Positions 22,901-34,084 of a stretch of 64,000 nt of DNA are shown here, piece after piece. Source of the stretch: Ctena decussata (Eukaryota; Mollusca; Bivalvia; Lucinida; Lucinidae); NCBI GenBank assembly GCA_963989385.1, contig OZ022502.1, positions 15,735,001 to 15,799,000 of the forward strand, given 5' to 3'. A program made the position numbers and the translations under genes. Each line of letters starts with the position of its first letter. Position 1 is the stretch's first letter. Below the pieces are notes generated by a model, which worked only from the letters and a program-made list of their open reading frames with translations, was not told where the DNA came from and searched no databases.

Positions 22901-23173
22901 TTCATTGGTTCTGCAGTAGAAGATTATTTAGGTTTTTACCATATATAATACCGTGGCGGCCTTGTTGGTCATGCGACCAGGACCGTTTGAACAAATTTTC
23001 GTTCCTAAGACCCCTGAAAGCTACATATGAATTTTGTTTTACATTTGGCTCAGCGATTCGAGAGGAGAAGTCGTTTGAAATGTAGACGGACGGACGATGC
23101 TGGACGCCGGACGCCGGACGCCGGAGCCTTACCATCCTGTAAGCTCTCCCTGAGCCGCTGGCTCAAGTGAGCT
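19997..23173 (-). mobile_element. Helitron-like Pearl-type element, split by 20426-22155
   Basis: This minus-orientation element has its head at 23173: AGCTCACTTGAGCC, hairpin TGAGCC-GCT-GGCTCA, then CGTCC/CCGT runs (23085-23125). Its 3' end near 19997 reads CAGGTGAGCGATCCAGGCCT on the minus strand. The body is tandem core units with CAAGGTCAACCCAAGGTCAT and TCTTGTACTCAT-type blocks. It is inserted in the palindrome array: left flank CCTAAAATAACA and right flank AAAATATGCATTGGCTG join into the normal array unit CCTAAAATAACAAAAATTTG. That gives a precise empty site with no target duplication. A second, plus-oriented element sits inside it. Confidence 0.8.
20426..22155 (+). mobile_element. Helitron-like Pearl-type element nested in the previous one
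   Basis: The element starts AGCTCACCTGAGCC with the hairpin GAGCC-AGA-GGCTC. A long CCGTCGTCCGTCCGT run follows (20467-20540), then four core units of about 330-350 bp starting TTTCATATAGAGCCTYC and containing CAACATGGCCGCCATGCCCA and GGTTGACCTTGACC. It ends CCCAGGTGAGCTACAGGACC, the hairpin GGACC-AAT-GGTCC, then TCTTGT. Flanking outer-element sequence resumes without loss (GAACAAATCTT / ATTCAATCAACCCC). No protein is encoded, so mobility would need an autonomous helicase partner. Confidence 0.85.
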
Positions 23174-23176
23174 AAA

Positions 23177-23410
23177 AATATGCATTGGCTGAAAATTGGG
23201 GAAACGTCGCTATATAGAGACGTTTCCAAATTTCCTGAATAAGAATAATAAGCCTTGACTGCCAACAAAGTAAGAATGCTAACTCTTGACAAGGATGGAA
23301 AAAATACAATAATACATTCATAAATATGTGAAATCTTCGAAAAGTCAAAATATTGGCAAGGAAGGAAAAATTATGATAATAAGTTATCATAAAGAGACGA
23401 GTCTTGATTA
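23177..23410 (-). repeat. Right arm of the large inverted repeat with a TATA-centred palindrome
   Basis: It carries a palindrome at 23198-23228 (GGGGAAACGTCGCTATATAG followed by AGACGTTTCCA). Next come AAGCCTTGACTGCCAACAAA and two GGCAAGGAAGGAAAAAT-type units that mirror 19040-19458. It was contiguous with the left array before the Helitron-like insertion. Confidence 0.75.
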
Positions 23411-23785
23411 GAGAAAATTTAAAGCTATAAATGGCGAAACAGTGTACGAAGTATAAATATTGAAACACACTCTATCCTAAAAAGTTGTTCCAGATGGCAG
23501 GTAAATCAAGAAACTACATTAACCAACGTGGGTAAAAGCCGGTACTTATTGCAATCGGAAACCATCAAATTGTAGCCAAACCAGACAAGACTGAATCTGT
23601 CGTTAACAATCAACATTGTACCAAAGAATAGCGTCTTACAAGCCATTATAATAAATGTATCAATTTGTGGAAACATCCTGAAAACATTCCCTGTGAAGTC
23701 ACGGCAAATTTATCTCATAAGCGACGTTTCCACATTCGTAGCCTATTTTGTGGGAATGCCATAGAGTCTTCTGGTTATCCCCGCC
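23411..23785. other. Unassigned sequence with half-palindrome remnants
   Basis: No gene was identified. Half copies of the palindromic motif occur: TTGTGGAAACATCC at about 23665 and GCGACGTTTCCACATTCG at about 23722. Confidence 0.45.
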
Positions 23786-23794
23786 ATAGTTTTC

Positions 23795-24720
23795 TCCAAG
23801 TCCGTCCATTCGTCCGTGTGTTTGTCCGTCCGTCCGTCCGGGACCATAACTGAAAAACCACTGTACCGAATTTCATAAAACTTAAAATAAATAGATGAGC
23901 CGCGACACGACAAAACCAACAAACACTCTGATCAGACTTGGCGATTGCCCAGACTGATCTGAGTTTTCGATGGGCGCACATGCCACTTTGTTGGTTTTCT
24001 TATAAAGCAGCTCATATATCACTATAACCCGCTAGTGCATGTGCACTTTTGTTAGACTGGCTTCAGTAGTGCATGAGTTATTGCCCTTGAATTGACTTAA
24101 ACTCAATAAAATTAGCCATAATTGTAAGTGGTCAAAGTACCTAAATCATAAGTCCGAACTCATAGGTTATTTAAACATAGACAATTCCGGAATATTTTAG
24201 TAAGTAACTACCTAAGTAACTAATTATTGAAACTTCATGAAACTTCATGAAACTCATTATGGCATCGGTTGCGCATGAGCTACTGCCCTTGAATTGACTT
24301 AAAATAAATAAAATGAGCCATAACGAAGTTATCACCGTAAGGAATTTCATGAAACTTTCTTTTATAGATATTTATCACAATAACTTGCTTTTGCACTTGA
24401 AGTTTCCTTAGGCTGGCTTGAGTGGTGCATGAGTTATTGCCCTTGAATTGACTTACCATCAATTAAATTAGCCATTACTAAGTAACCAATTATTGAAACT
24501 TCTTGAAACTTAAACTAAATATGTATCACCATAACACTGTTATGCACATAAAGTTTCAGCAGTATGGCCTTGGAAGTGCAGGAGTTACATCCCCTGAATT
24601 GCCTAAAAATCACTAAAATGAGCCATAACGAAGTAACTTATGATCAAAACTTGATAAAACTTAAACTAAAAATGTATCACCATAATATTGTTATGCACAT
24701 AACGAGAGTTTAAGTCAACA
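23795..24720 (+). mobile_element. Pearl-type array, unit about 175 bp
   Basis: A CCGTCCATTCGTCCGTGTGT / CCGTCCGTCCGTCC run (23800-23840) is followed by degenerate units containing GAGTTATTGCCCTTGAATTG, ACTTAAAATAAATAAAATGA and GCCATAACGAAGT at about 24075, 24270, 24430 and 24590. A 70-bp PLE tail fragment is embedded at 24128-24200. No clear terminal hairpin was found on either side. Confidence 0.65.
24128..24200 (-). mobile_element. PLE 3'-tail fragment inside the array
   Basis: AGTGGTCAAAGTACCTAAAT and CATAGACAATTCCGGAATAT followed by TTTAG are nearly identical to 16066-16140. The fragment interrupts a Pearl-type core unit, so it was inserted after the array formed. Confidence 0.7.
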
Positions 24721-24976
24721 ACGAAACTAAAACACTGGCAAACCAAAAGCTGAGAAAGAAACATCCAAGGACACATAGAATGGAGAATTTCTGCAACCCC
24801 ATAGGATTCTTAAGAGTATAAAAATAAAAATCATCGCGCTTGTGATAAACTTGATGAGCCAAGTCCATTAGAAATAATTAAATACCAAAAACAATATGAG
24901 AGTTTGGTATAGGTTAGCAATGCCTTATTTAAATGAAGTTCTGAAGTTCTATTTGTAGAATATGATTAATACATGT

Positions 24977-25151
24977 ATACCCTTAGATTAAAGAATATAG
25001 GTCGTTATATAAAGTTATAGCTGACTTGAATGCTTTCTTAACCTCAGCTGCTATCCTCTGTGGGGGACAGCATGAAGTCTGACTTACAGCATCAGTTAAA
25101 ATAGGAAAATAGTTAGCACCCATCGGAATTCCAATATCTTGTCTGTATTAC
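24977..25151 (-). pseudogene. PLE reverse transcriptase fragment, copy 1
   Basis: The minus-strand reading includes QDIGIPMGANYFPI, which aligns with QTVGIPMGTNCAPL of the RT at 16288-16968. The rest has drifted (LTDAV, RIAAEVKKAF). A near-identical copy lies at 26521-26709, and the two copies flank the TIR element at 25152-26518. Confidence 0.6.
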
Positions 25152-26518
25152 AGGGTGTTAAGAAAGTTCATAGACATTATGTAAATTCACACTGAAATCT
25201 TAATAATGTTTTGCTTTTGGCAAAACTTTGTAAGAGTGATATAGGGAGCACTACCAAAGATATGCAACATATAGATTCTTTGTTCGATTTCAAAATGACA
25301 AGAGAATCTGAATTGCCATAGACACACCCACTACAGGGCTGACAATAGTGAAGGCAAAATTTTGATATGCATTAGAGTTCGGCTCTTATGAGCTTGGTTT
25401 TTCAAAGTAATTGAAATATCTAAGATGTAAAAGTACTGGTATTGCAGGGAATATTTTCGTGATTTTTTATTTAGTCTTTATTATTTTCCGTCGGTTTACT
25501 ACGAAATTTCTTACTAAATCGAAAGGGTACCCCTATTCTCAATTGAAACTTTAAATTTTAGGGGGTAGGGATAGAATCCAAAACAATATTTGTAAACACA
25601 GAGGCATTTTGAAGATTTCTATTAGTCTCTTGTTATTAGATTCGTTCTCACATCGAGCATAAACATTTGATCTGATTTTACTTTTCATACTTTTTTTGGC
25701 AAAATCACTCTTAACAAATTACTCTTAAGATTTAACTTCAGGTTCATTTTTATTAAATTTTGCACGAAAACCTCTTTGTTTTGAAATTAATTAGGTAAGG
25801 AAATGACATTGTTTAAAAACACTCTTGATATATTTTTCACTGAGGTAAAATCCTCTGTAATTAACAAATTGTCTTGTCATTTAGATGCATGATTGTAACA
25901 GAAATGCTAGAAATTTGCAGAATTTGACTGTTTGGTGGAAAAATTTCAAGTATATGATAATTTTACAGATACACCACAAATATTCCGAAATTTTTTTCTT
26001 GTCCCCCTTATCTTTAAGACCCATTCCATGATATAAATGATTTTATGTCAACTTTTGATTTCAAGTTTCTTTTCAGATGTTGATTCATTACCCCCACCCC
26101 TTTGCAAAATATTAATGCCTCATCTGCTTTTTCATGTCAATGAATCATCTGTCAAAATGTGCATGTTGTTCATGATTTCTTACAAGCTACAAGCTGTAAC
26201 AAATAAATAATGTTTGGCTTGGTCTCTATCATTTAAGTTAGTTCTAAAATGATGAATCACTGAGGGATAAGAAAAAAAATAACAGTTTAATATGCCACAC
26301 CTTTATGCGTAAAATCCATGATAAATAGCAGGCCACTTTGACACCTTGGGTATGAACTGCTAATTTTATTACGGTAAAGTGCCATTGTAAAAGTTGTAAC
26401 ATTGTGGGTCTTTTGATATTGAATAGTTCTTGAAACCTGCAAAGTTTAAAGATTTAATGAATGTAACTTCTGAAGTTATAAGCAATATTGTAATGTCTTC
26501 GAACTTTCTTAACACCCT
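25152..26518. mobile_element. 1.37 kb TIR element
   Basis: The left end AGGGTGTTAAGAAAGTTC and the exact reverse complement at 26501-26518 form an 18-bp perfect terminal inverted repeat. It extends imperfectly (ATAGACATTA versus GAAGACATTA). The interior is very AT-rich with no transposase. It sits exactly at the junction of two direct copies of a PLE fragment. A 2-bp TA-like flank is possible but not certain. Confidence 0.75.
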
Positions 26519-26520
26519 AA

Positions 26521-26709
26521 ATACCCTTAGATTAAAGAATATAGGTCATTATATAAAGTTATAGCTGACTTGAATGCTTTTTTAACCTCAGCTGCTATCC
26601 TCTGTGGGGGACAGCATGAAGTCTGACTTACAGCTTAACTAATCAAATATCAGTTAAAATAGGAAAATAGTTAGCACCCATCGGAATTCCAATATCTTGT
26701 CTGTATTAC
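26521..26709 (-). pseudogene. PLE reverse transcriptase fragment, copy 2
   Basis: Copy 2 of 24977-25151, from ATACCCTTAGATTAAAG to TGTCTGTATTAC. It differs by two or three substitutions and a 14-bp segment (TTAACTAATCAAAT) absent from copy 1. Sequence to the right (CTCGCTGCCAAATC) is not found after copy 1. Confidence 0.65.
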
Positions 26710-27145
26710 TCGCTGCCAAATCTAAAGTAGAAAATTTCCACGAGAAAAGAATGAGCTGTTTCATTTGTGGGGACTTCCTCAAGAGGCAAATTCTGCGTAC
26801 TTCAGAGCATGCTAAACATTAACTTATACTAGTTATGTTATTTTAGATGACACGGTTGTAGGGCTTTTCGATCTTGTAGATAAATCAATATCAATTTGAA
26901 AAGACATGTTGGTTTTTTTTTATTAAAAGAATAACTGTCCCAGAACAATAACCGATATCTAATCTTCTTTTTAAGGTACTTGGTGATTAAAGAATACCTA
27001 AAATATTCTAACAGTTTTGCCTATCAAGCACTGTTACAGGCCGAAAACAACAGCCTTCAGAGAAACCTTATCTATAAGTGTGAAGCATGTTTGAGGCGTC
27101 GAGTCGATTCAGGTATTTGTATAGTTTGGTAATTTTACAAAACTT
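26710..27145. other. Unassigned AT-rich sequence
   Basis: No feature was recognised. It may be further decayed PLE sequence, but no RT motif could be read. Confidence 0.35.
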
Positions 27146-28278
27146 AGGCCGCGTTTACACGAGCAAAGTTTCTGTGTCACAGAAACTTAAACAAAGAAAG
27201 TATGACAAACAGTTTGCGTTTACACGGAGCAAATTATTTGTTAAAGAAAATGTGCCATAGAATCTTTGTCACATAAACTTTGGCAATGAAATATTTGCTG
27301 CAGTGTTCACACGGCCAAATATTATTCGTCAAAGCTACCTGCAGCAATGAAACCAAATCTTTGTCACATGTTCAATCCCTATAGCAAATTTCTTTGTTAC
27401 ATAAACTTTAGCAAAGTTCGGCCGCGTTTACACGTCGAGCAAAGCTTCTATGTTACAGAAACTTTAACAAAGAAAGTATCGCAAACATTTTGCGTTTACA
27501 CGGAGCAAATTATTTGTTGTAGAAAATGTGCCATAGAATCTTTTTCACATAAACTTTGGCAATGAAATATTTGCTGCAGTGTTCACACGACCAAATATTA
27601 TTCGTCAAAGTTACCTGCAGTGATGAAACAAAATCTTTGTCACATTTTCCACGCTTATAGCAAAGTTCCTCGTTACATAATCTTACGCAAAGTTCTCCGT
27701 TTACACGGACAAATTTAATTTATCGAAGTAACTTTACCATATACATTTGTCAAAGAAACATTGTCATATTTTGGCATTTACACGAGCAAATTATTTGTTG
27801 TAGAAAATGTGCCATAGAATCTTTTTCACATAAACTTTGGCAATGAAATATTTGCTGCAGTGTTCACACGACCAAATATTATTCGTCAAAGTTACCTGCA
27901 GTGATGAAACCAAATCTTTGACACATTTTCAACGCTTATAGCAAAGTTCCTTGTTACATAATCTTAAGCAAAGTTCTCCGTTTACATGGACAAATTTAAT
28001 TTATCGAAGTAACTTTACCCTATATATTAGTCAAAGAAACATTGTCATATTTTGGCATTTACACGAGCAAATTTTTCTGTGGCAAACCTACTTTGTCATA
28101 GAAACTTTGGTCGTGTAAACGCGGCCTCCTCCGTTTACACGGACAAATTTAATTTATCGAAGTAACCTTACCATGTACATTTGTCAAAGAAAGATTATTA
28201 TAGTTTTGCATTTACACGAGCAAATTTTTCTGTGGCAAACCTACTTTGTCATAGAAAGTTTGCTCGAAATGCGGCCTT
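27146..28278. mobile_element. TIR element built of internal repeats (GGCCGCGTTTACACG ends)
   Basis: The left end is AGGCCGCGTTTACACGAGCA followed by AAGTTTCT. The right end, reverse-complemented, is AAGGCCGCATTTCGAGCAAA followed by CTTTCT. Inside, a module of about 270-360 bp (TTTACACGGAGCAAATTATT, AAACTTTGGCAATGAAATAT, TTGCTGCAGTGTTCACACG, ATTATTCGTCAAAG) repeats three times, and GCGTTTACACG-like ends recur at 27420 and 28125. The composite looks like nested or tandem copies of one hAT-like MITE family. No coding sequence is present. Confidence 0.7.
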
Positions 28279-28504
28279 ACCAAAATAAGTTTTAAGTGAT
28301 ATTGCAATAATGTATAGCGCTGGTTCTATAGTTTCCTTTGTCTTAGTCAAGACAGGAAGATAAACTGTCGATCAAGGACTTCACATAAGATTCATATCTC
28401 TAATATTGTGGTCTTTGAGAAATCTGTTTGAGATGAATCATTGTGTAGTAGACAATATCATATAATAGTAAAGAATATACATTGATAATAACTGAACTAA
28501 TTTT

Positions 28505-29850
28505 TTTAAACTCCGACCGAAAGGTTCGAGGGATATATCGATGAGCCTGGTGTCCGTCCGTTCGTAAACATTTTCTTGTCCGCTCTATATCTTAAATACC
28601 ATTTGGAATATTTTCCTGAAACTTCACAGTTAAGTAGAATAGGTCATGACAATTTGTCGCGTACAAGAATGGAAACTGCTTTTGTACTTTTTTAGTTATC
28701 TCACCTTTGGTAATTTTTTAACAGATTCGTGTCCGCTCTGTATCTTGAAAACCCTTCAAAATATTTTCATGATACGTTAAAGATATGTAAAATAGGTCAT
28801 GGCAATGTATCGCGAACAAAAATGATAACTCTTGCTTTCTTACTTTTTTTAGTGTTCACTCTATAACTTGAATACCTTTTGAAATATTTTCATGATACTT
28901 TACAGATATGTAGAACAGGTCATGAAAATGTGTCGCCAACAAGATTGACAACTCTTGCTTTCTTACTTTTTGAGTTATTTTCCCTTGATGGTTTATGGTC
29001 GATTCGTGTCCACTCTATAACTTGAATACCTTTCAAATATTTTCGTGATACTTCACAGATATGTAAAACAGGTCATGACAATGTATCGTGAGAAAGAATG
29101 ACAATTCTTGCTTTCTTACTTTTTGAATTATTTGCCCTTGATGGTTTTACATGTGATTTTGTGTTTGCTCCATAACTTATATACCTTTTAAAGTATTTTC
29201 ATGATACTTCACAGATACATAGAACAGGTCATGTCAATGTGTAGCAAACAAGAATGACAACTCTTGCTTTCTTACTTTTTGAGTGATTTCCCCTTGATTG
29301 CTTTAGCTGTGATTTTGTGGTTGCTCCATAACTTGAAAACCGTTCAAAAACTGTGTGTGATACATTATTGACAATTCTGTCATTCATACTGTTCGAGTTA
29401 TTTCCCTTTTGAAGTTTGAGTTATAACTTGGAGAATATCGATGATTATGCCAATATATCTTATCACGTTCCTTACTATCTGTGACACCTCAATATCCCCC
29501 CCACCCCACCCCCAGTTTTTTCATTTCAGATTTGGATTCTTTGTCCAATTTCATTCACTAAAGAGCTCAAAATTAGGTTTGTATGGCTTGTACTGAAGAA
29601 GTTATTCACACATTTTGAAATGTATCAAATGCTATACTTTGTGAACACGGTGGCTGTTTGAGATATTACCTCGTTTTAGCAGTATGGCAAACTGATTTGG
29701 TCTGGTGTTAGATAATCGTGCATCTGTTAAACAGACAATGTCAAACTTATTACTTATATGGATTTTGAAGTGCACCCTATTTACCAAAGTGAAAGGGGCC
29801 TTCGGTCGGGGGAATTTGCCATCACCTTTGATGGCTATTTTTTTACAATT
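28505..29850 (+). mobile_element. Hairpin-headed tandem-repeat element, unit about 150 bp
   Basis: The start is CTCCGACCGAAAGGTTCGAG with GTCCGTCCGTTCG directly after. Six or more units follow, of the form TGTCCGCTCTATATCTTGAA, ATTTTCATGATACTTCACAG, ATATGTARAAYAGGTCATGA and TTGCTTTCTTACTTTTTGAG. The end carries GGGGCCTTCGGTCGGGGGAA, complementary to the start (CCGACCGAAAGG). It belongs to the same architectural class as the AGCTCACC-headed elements but has different termini. Confidence 0.7.
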
Positions 29851-29935
29851 TATTGTTTTCAGTTAAGATTCATTTTACAAATAAAACGAAATACATAATG
29901 TGAGGCTATTGTCTTCTCAAGCATAACGAAAGTTA

Positions 29936-32030
29936 TTATGCCCCCAACTTCGAAGAAGTTAGGGGACATATTACTTCTGGGTTGTCAGTCCGTGCGTCCA
30001 TCCGTTCGTCACGCATACTATATCTTAGGAGCCGTGCATGCAATAGTTTTGAAATTTCACATATAGATTTGTAACCAAAAAAAAAGTTGATACATATTTT
30101 CTCTTGTCGGAGCTCCGTCAGTCCGTTCACATTTACGTCAACCATGGCGTTAAAATTTGTACAGTTAATTTCTCCAAAAACACTGCAGCCATGGTTCTCA
30201 AATTTCATATGGAGCATGATCAGACTTCACGGCTTCAGATTACAGAGATTCAGCGTGGGCAAGAATTCAAGATGGCCGCCGTTACTAAAAATAGCAAAAC
30301 AACATAATTAACATTTTCTCTAGAACCATAAGGTATATTTGGCTGAAAGTTTGTATGAAACATCAACAGGACCTTCTCCTTAAAAATTATGAAAATGAAA
30401 AAATCTGTCGCGGAATTAGGTCACAGTGACCTACTTTTGGTTAACGAGTCTGAAATATGCTTGAATGCTGATAAATCGATAACCACTGAATGGATGTTGC
30501 TCAATTTTAATCAGAATGATTCTTGAAAGGAGGTTTTCTTTTTTTTTCACATTTATTGGAATGTACCATCCAAGATGGCCGCCACTGTTGTCACTAAAAA
30601 TAGCAAAAACATGAAAATGACTATATTTCAGGAACCCCTGAATAGATTTGGACCAATTTTGTGTCAGAATGATCCTTGCATGAAGCTTTTTTGGTTTTTA
30701 GCAAATTGCCATCCAAGATGGCTGCCATTCACTGTTACTTAAAGTAGCACAACATGAAAACGGCAGTACCTCAAGAATCCTTGGACGGATCTTGACAAAA
30801 TTTGTGTCAGAATAATGCCTGAAACTATTTCGTTTCCTTTAATTTTCAATTTTTGCTTTCACTAATTTCTCAACATGATCTCTGCTACTGTGGAAACGGA
30901 ATGCAGGTGCGACATAGCATTCCGCGGAATTCTTGTTGGAGTTATGCCCTCTGAGAAAAATTCATAATGAAACTTTGTCAGCAAGTTATCTCAAAAAGTA
31001 TTTTAGCTACGGACTTGAAACTTTACTAGTTTATCGGAGATGATGAGTAGATGATCTGATTAACTTTCAACAAAATCCGTCAATTTTTGTAGGAGTTACG
31101 GCACTTTGAAAATTTCGGCAATTCAACTTTGTCAGCAGGATGTCTCTAAAAGTATTTTAGCTATGGACTTGAAACTGTACCAGCTAATTAGATATGATAA
31201 GTAGATGAAATGATTAACCTTTAAACGAAAACCATCAATTTTATAGGAGTAATGGCCCTTTGAAATTTTCGGCATTCAACATTTTCAGCAGATTTTCTCA
31301 AAAAGAATTCAAGCTAGTGGCTTGAAACTTTACCAGCTTATTGGAGATGATGAGTAAATTAACTGATTAGCTTTTGAGCGAAATCCGTCAATTTTTATAG
31401 GAGTGGCGGCCCTTTGAAAATTCCGTCATTTCAACTTTGTCAACAAGATATCTCAAAAACTGTTTTAGCTACGGACTTGAAACTGATTAACTAATGAACG
31501 AAATCCATTAAATTTTGTTGGTGTTATAGCCCATTGGAATTTTTTCCATTTCAACTTTGTCAGCAGGATATCTCAAACAGTATTTAACCTAGGGGCTTGA
31601 ACTTTTGCAAGATCATAGAAATGATGTGTAAATGAATTGATTAACTTTTGAATGAAAACCGTCAATTATTTTCGGAGATATGGCCCTTTGAAAAGTTTGG
31701 TATTTTAGCTTGTCAGCAAGATATTATGAAAGTTATTTAAGCTAGGGACTAGAAACTTGCTATTCTGATTGGAGGTGATGAGTAGAATAACTGATTAACT
31801 TACGAACGAATTTCATCACTGTTTTTCGGAGTCATGTCCCTTTGAAAATTTGGGTATTTTAAATTTCGCAGCAAGATATCTCAAAACGTACTTGAGCTAG
31901 GGTCTTGAAACTTGGTCAGCTGATTGGAGATGATAAGTAGATTGACTGATTGACTTTTGGATGATTTCCGTTATTTGTTTCTAATACTGACTATGCCCTT
32001 TTAGGATCAGGCATATGGTTGGGGGCATAG
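29936..32030 (+). mobile_element. CCCCCAAC-headed tandem-repeat element, composite
   Basis: The start ATGCCCCCAACTTCGAAGAA followed by GTTAGGGG is a hairpin, with GTCCGTGCGTCCATCCGTTC after it. A second core family (30110-30800) shares GTTCACATTTACGTC, CAAGATGGCCGCCGTTACTA and GTCGCGGAATTAGGTCACAG with the element at 12006. From 30960 to 31980, seven units of about 165 bp contain TTTGTCAGCARGATATCTCA and GGACTTGAAAC. It ends GGTTGGGGGCATAGT. The same terminal type appears reversed at 49908-51615. Two core families in one element indicate recombination or nested insertion. Confidence 0.7.
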
Positions 32031-32337
32031 TGTTACAAACACCCTTTCTAGTAACTGACAATAAAATGATGCACCTTTCGTAGTAATGTTATTACGTGAT
32101 TGTTTGTCGGTTTTCTATTCTGAGAAAGACCGTCGCAGGAACATCCCAGGGTCAACGGAGATATTCCTGTCATCTGTGATGAGACGAGATGTTCAAAGTA
32201 GAGGCGGTATGAGGCAAACGGAGAATAAAAATACGGGAAAACTTACGAGAAGAATCATCCGAAGTTTCTGACAAAAGCAAAAAAAGATTGGATGGGTGTT
32301 CAGCGCGAGGAAATCGAAACAAGCCCAAACAGAAACA

Positions 32338-32340
<3 letters not shown>

Positions 32341-32370
<30 letters not shown>
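32341..32370 (+). repeat. (GA)15 microsatellite
   Basis: An uninterrupted GA repeat of 30 bases. Confidence 0.95.
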
Positions 32371-32374
<4 letters not shown>

Positions 32375-32679
32375 TATGAGTTTGTGAAGGACCTAACTTC
32401 AGAAGAAACATAGTAGATCCACAACTATCCAAGGCAAGTCTAGAAATTGTGAATTAGCAAACCAGAGATTCTAAGCAGATAGAATATTTATAAGAATTAC
32501 ATAAGCATTAGATATATGGCGAAAATCCAGGTCTGGACTGCAGTCATCATTAAAGGAGAATATATATCCGATCCTTCTTGAAGTATTTGAGATTAAACTA
32601 GCATCTCTAGAATCAGTTGAGTCCGCCGCAGTTGATAATAATACCAGCAAAACATCTCCAGGTAGACATAACCCTGTAA

Positions 32680-32896
32680 CAAGATCATGAGAACTACACC
32701 CTCTACTGCTAGACAGAGCTACAGAACCATCAGTTACATCAGTCATCCGAGCAAAGTCATACTGATTGTCATCTTGAGCAGGCTTAAAACCCAAATTAAT
32801 GAGAAGATTAGAACAAGACGAAGGACCACACAACAGCTTTTGAACCTTAGAATCGTAGTGAAAAGTACCTTAATCATCAGCAAAATAATGGCTTAG
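32680..32896 (+). pseudogene. LINE reverse transcriptase fragment (RT 2-3 region)
   Basis: The plus frame reads SYRTISYISHPSKVILIVIL, SRLKTQINEKIRTRRRTTQQ and LLNLRIVVKSTL. This matches the 'NYR.ISLISH.SK..L..IL.RL....E....' and '..GRGTTEQIFNLR...EK' blocks of jockey/CR1-like LINE reverse transcriptases, with the QAGFR segment lost. The YxDD palm is not present and the frame stops at 32896. It is probably from the same family as the LINE at 35800-37255. Confidence 0.65.
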
Positions 32897-32984
32897 AGAG
32901 TGAAAAATAGGCATTTATTATTTGATAAATTGATAAATCAAATCCCATATACCGCTTCAGCTGTAGTTCGAAAAATTACTTAGT

Positions 32985-33765
32985 TTGGAAACAACGTAAT
33001 GCAACACCTGATATCCTTGGGTGTCAAACAACACCACTGAACTACCGGAGAAAAGGAAAGCCACCAGCTGGATCCCGAATGACCTAAAAACAGATGAAAC
33101 AAGTCCGACTCCAACCAACTAAACAAAATAGCTTTATGTCAGGTCCATCACTGAGTCCGATGCCCGACCTACCGGCGTGCGATTAACGAGGAAGCAAAGT
33201 TATTAACTTACTGAACATGAAGACGTACATTTATATTGTATTAATACGCTTTAAACGTACGATATTTTTTTCTGAACTGATAGGATAAATAAGCCCTACT
33301 TACATTATTTTGAATTTATAGACTAAATCACCATAAAATTCTGGTTCCGATAAGAAAGGCACACGCAGTAAACCGAATAAACAGCTCTTTCCCAGACAAG
33401 TGGTCTTTCAGCTACCCTAGCGAACACTAGACTCACACAACACATGAACGAAAGCACCTACATGGACAACAAATACAAGTAGTGGAAAAGAACCATCACA
33501 GAAGTACGGCATTGGAACGAGCAGTAATAAGCAACTGAGTTCGGTCAGCGAGAAGGTATCCTGTTTTCATTAATAAATCATTGCAGGAAAAAAATCACGG
33601 AATAAAAACTATGATGAATCAGAGGTAATGACTCGAGAGAAACAACGTATTCCTACAGCTGGAGATCCCTTCGGTGTCAAACAACACCACTAAAATACGG
33701 GAATAACAGAAAACCACCCGTTGAATCATGAATGGCCAAGCAACAGACAAGAAAAGCTAGAACAT
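32985..33765. repeat. Direct repeat pair about 655 bp apart
   Basis: The segment at 32985-33100 (GGTGTCAAACAACACCACTG, CCACCAGCTGGATCCCGAAT) resembles 33640-33765 (GGTGTCAAACAACACCACTA, CCACCCGTTGAATCATGAAT). About 540 bp of unrecognised sequence lies between them. The pair could be the direct repeats of an element or a tandem duplication. Confidence 0.5.
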
Positions 33766-34084
33766 CTCCCAGGAAAGCACAGAATTTCAGTGATTCTCAG
33801 AATTATACTTTCAAGAGAGCCATGACATGAATGATTGACATGTGGTGGCGGTGGCAAAATAATAATAATAATAAAATAAACAACATAAAACAGTTGGACG
33901 TGTTTTAATTTTAAAAGATTTGACAGTTCACTGACGAAAAGGAGATTAATTTGGAGATATGTTTTGAAATCCCTAGCGTTCTGCCTGTGCTCTTTGGCAG
34001 CCATCTTGAATTTTGAGGTTATTCAATTGCGTATTGCAGTAAGGTCGCCCCTGATTTCCTGCCTCCGTTATCGTTTCGTGCTAA

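Noticed and set aside
20041..23135. Numerous 60-85 codon frames with matching peptides on both strands
   Set aside because: They are translations of Pearl-type core repeats, and the same peptides recur at 58.9-63 kb because the DNA repeats.
24000..32030. CRISPR-like array from regular repeats
   Set aside because: The repeats are 150-340 bp degenerate transposon cores in animal DNA, without short identical repeats or unique spacers.
32471..32833. 120-codon minus-strand frame
   Set aside because: It is antisense to a plus-strand LINE RT fragment and has no motif of its own.
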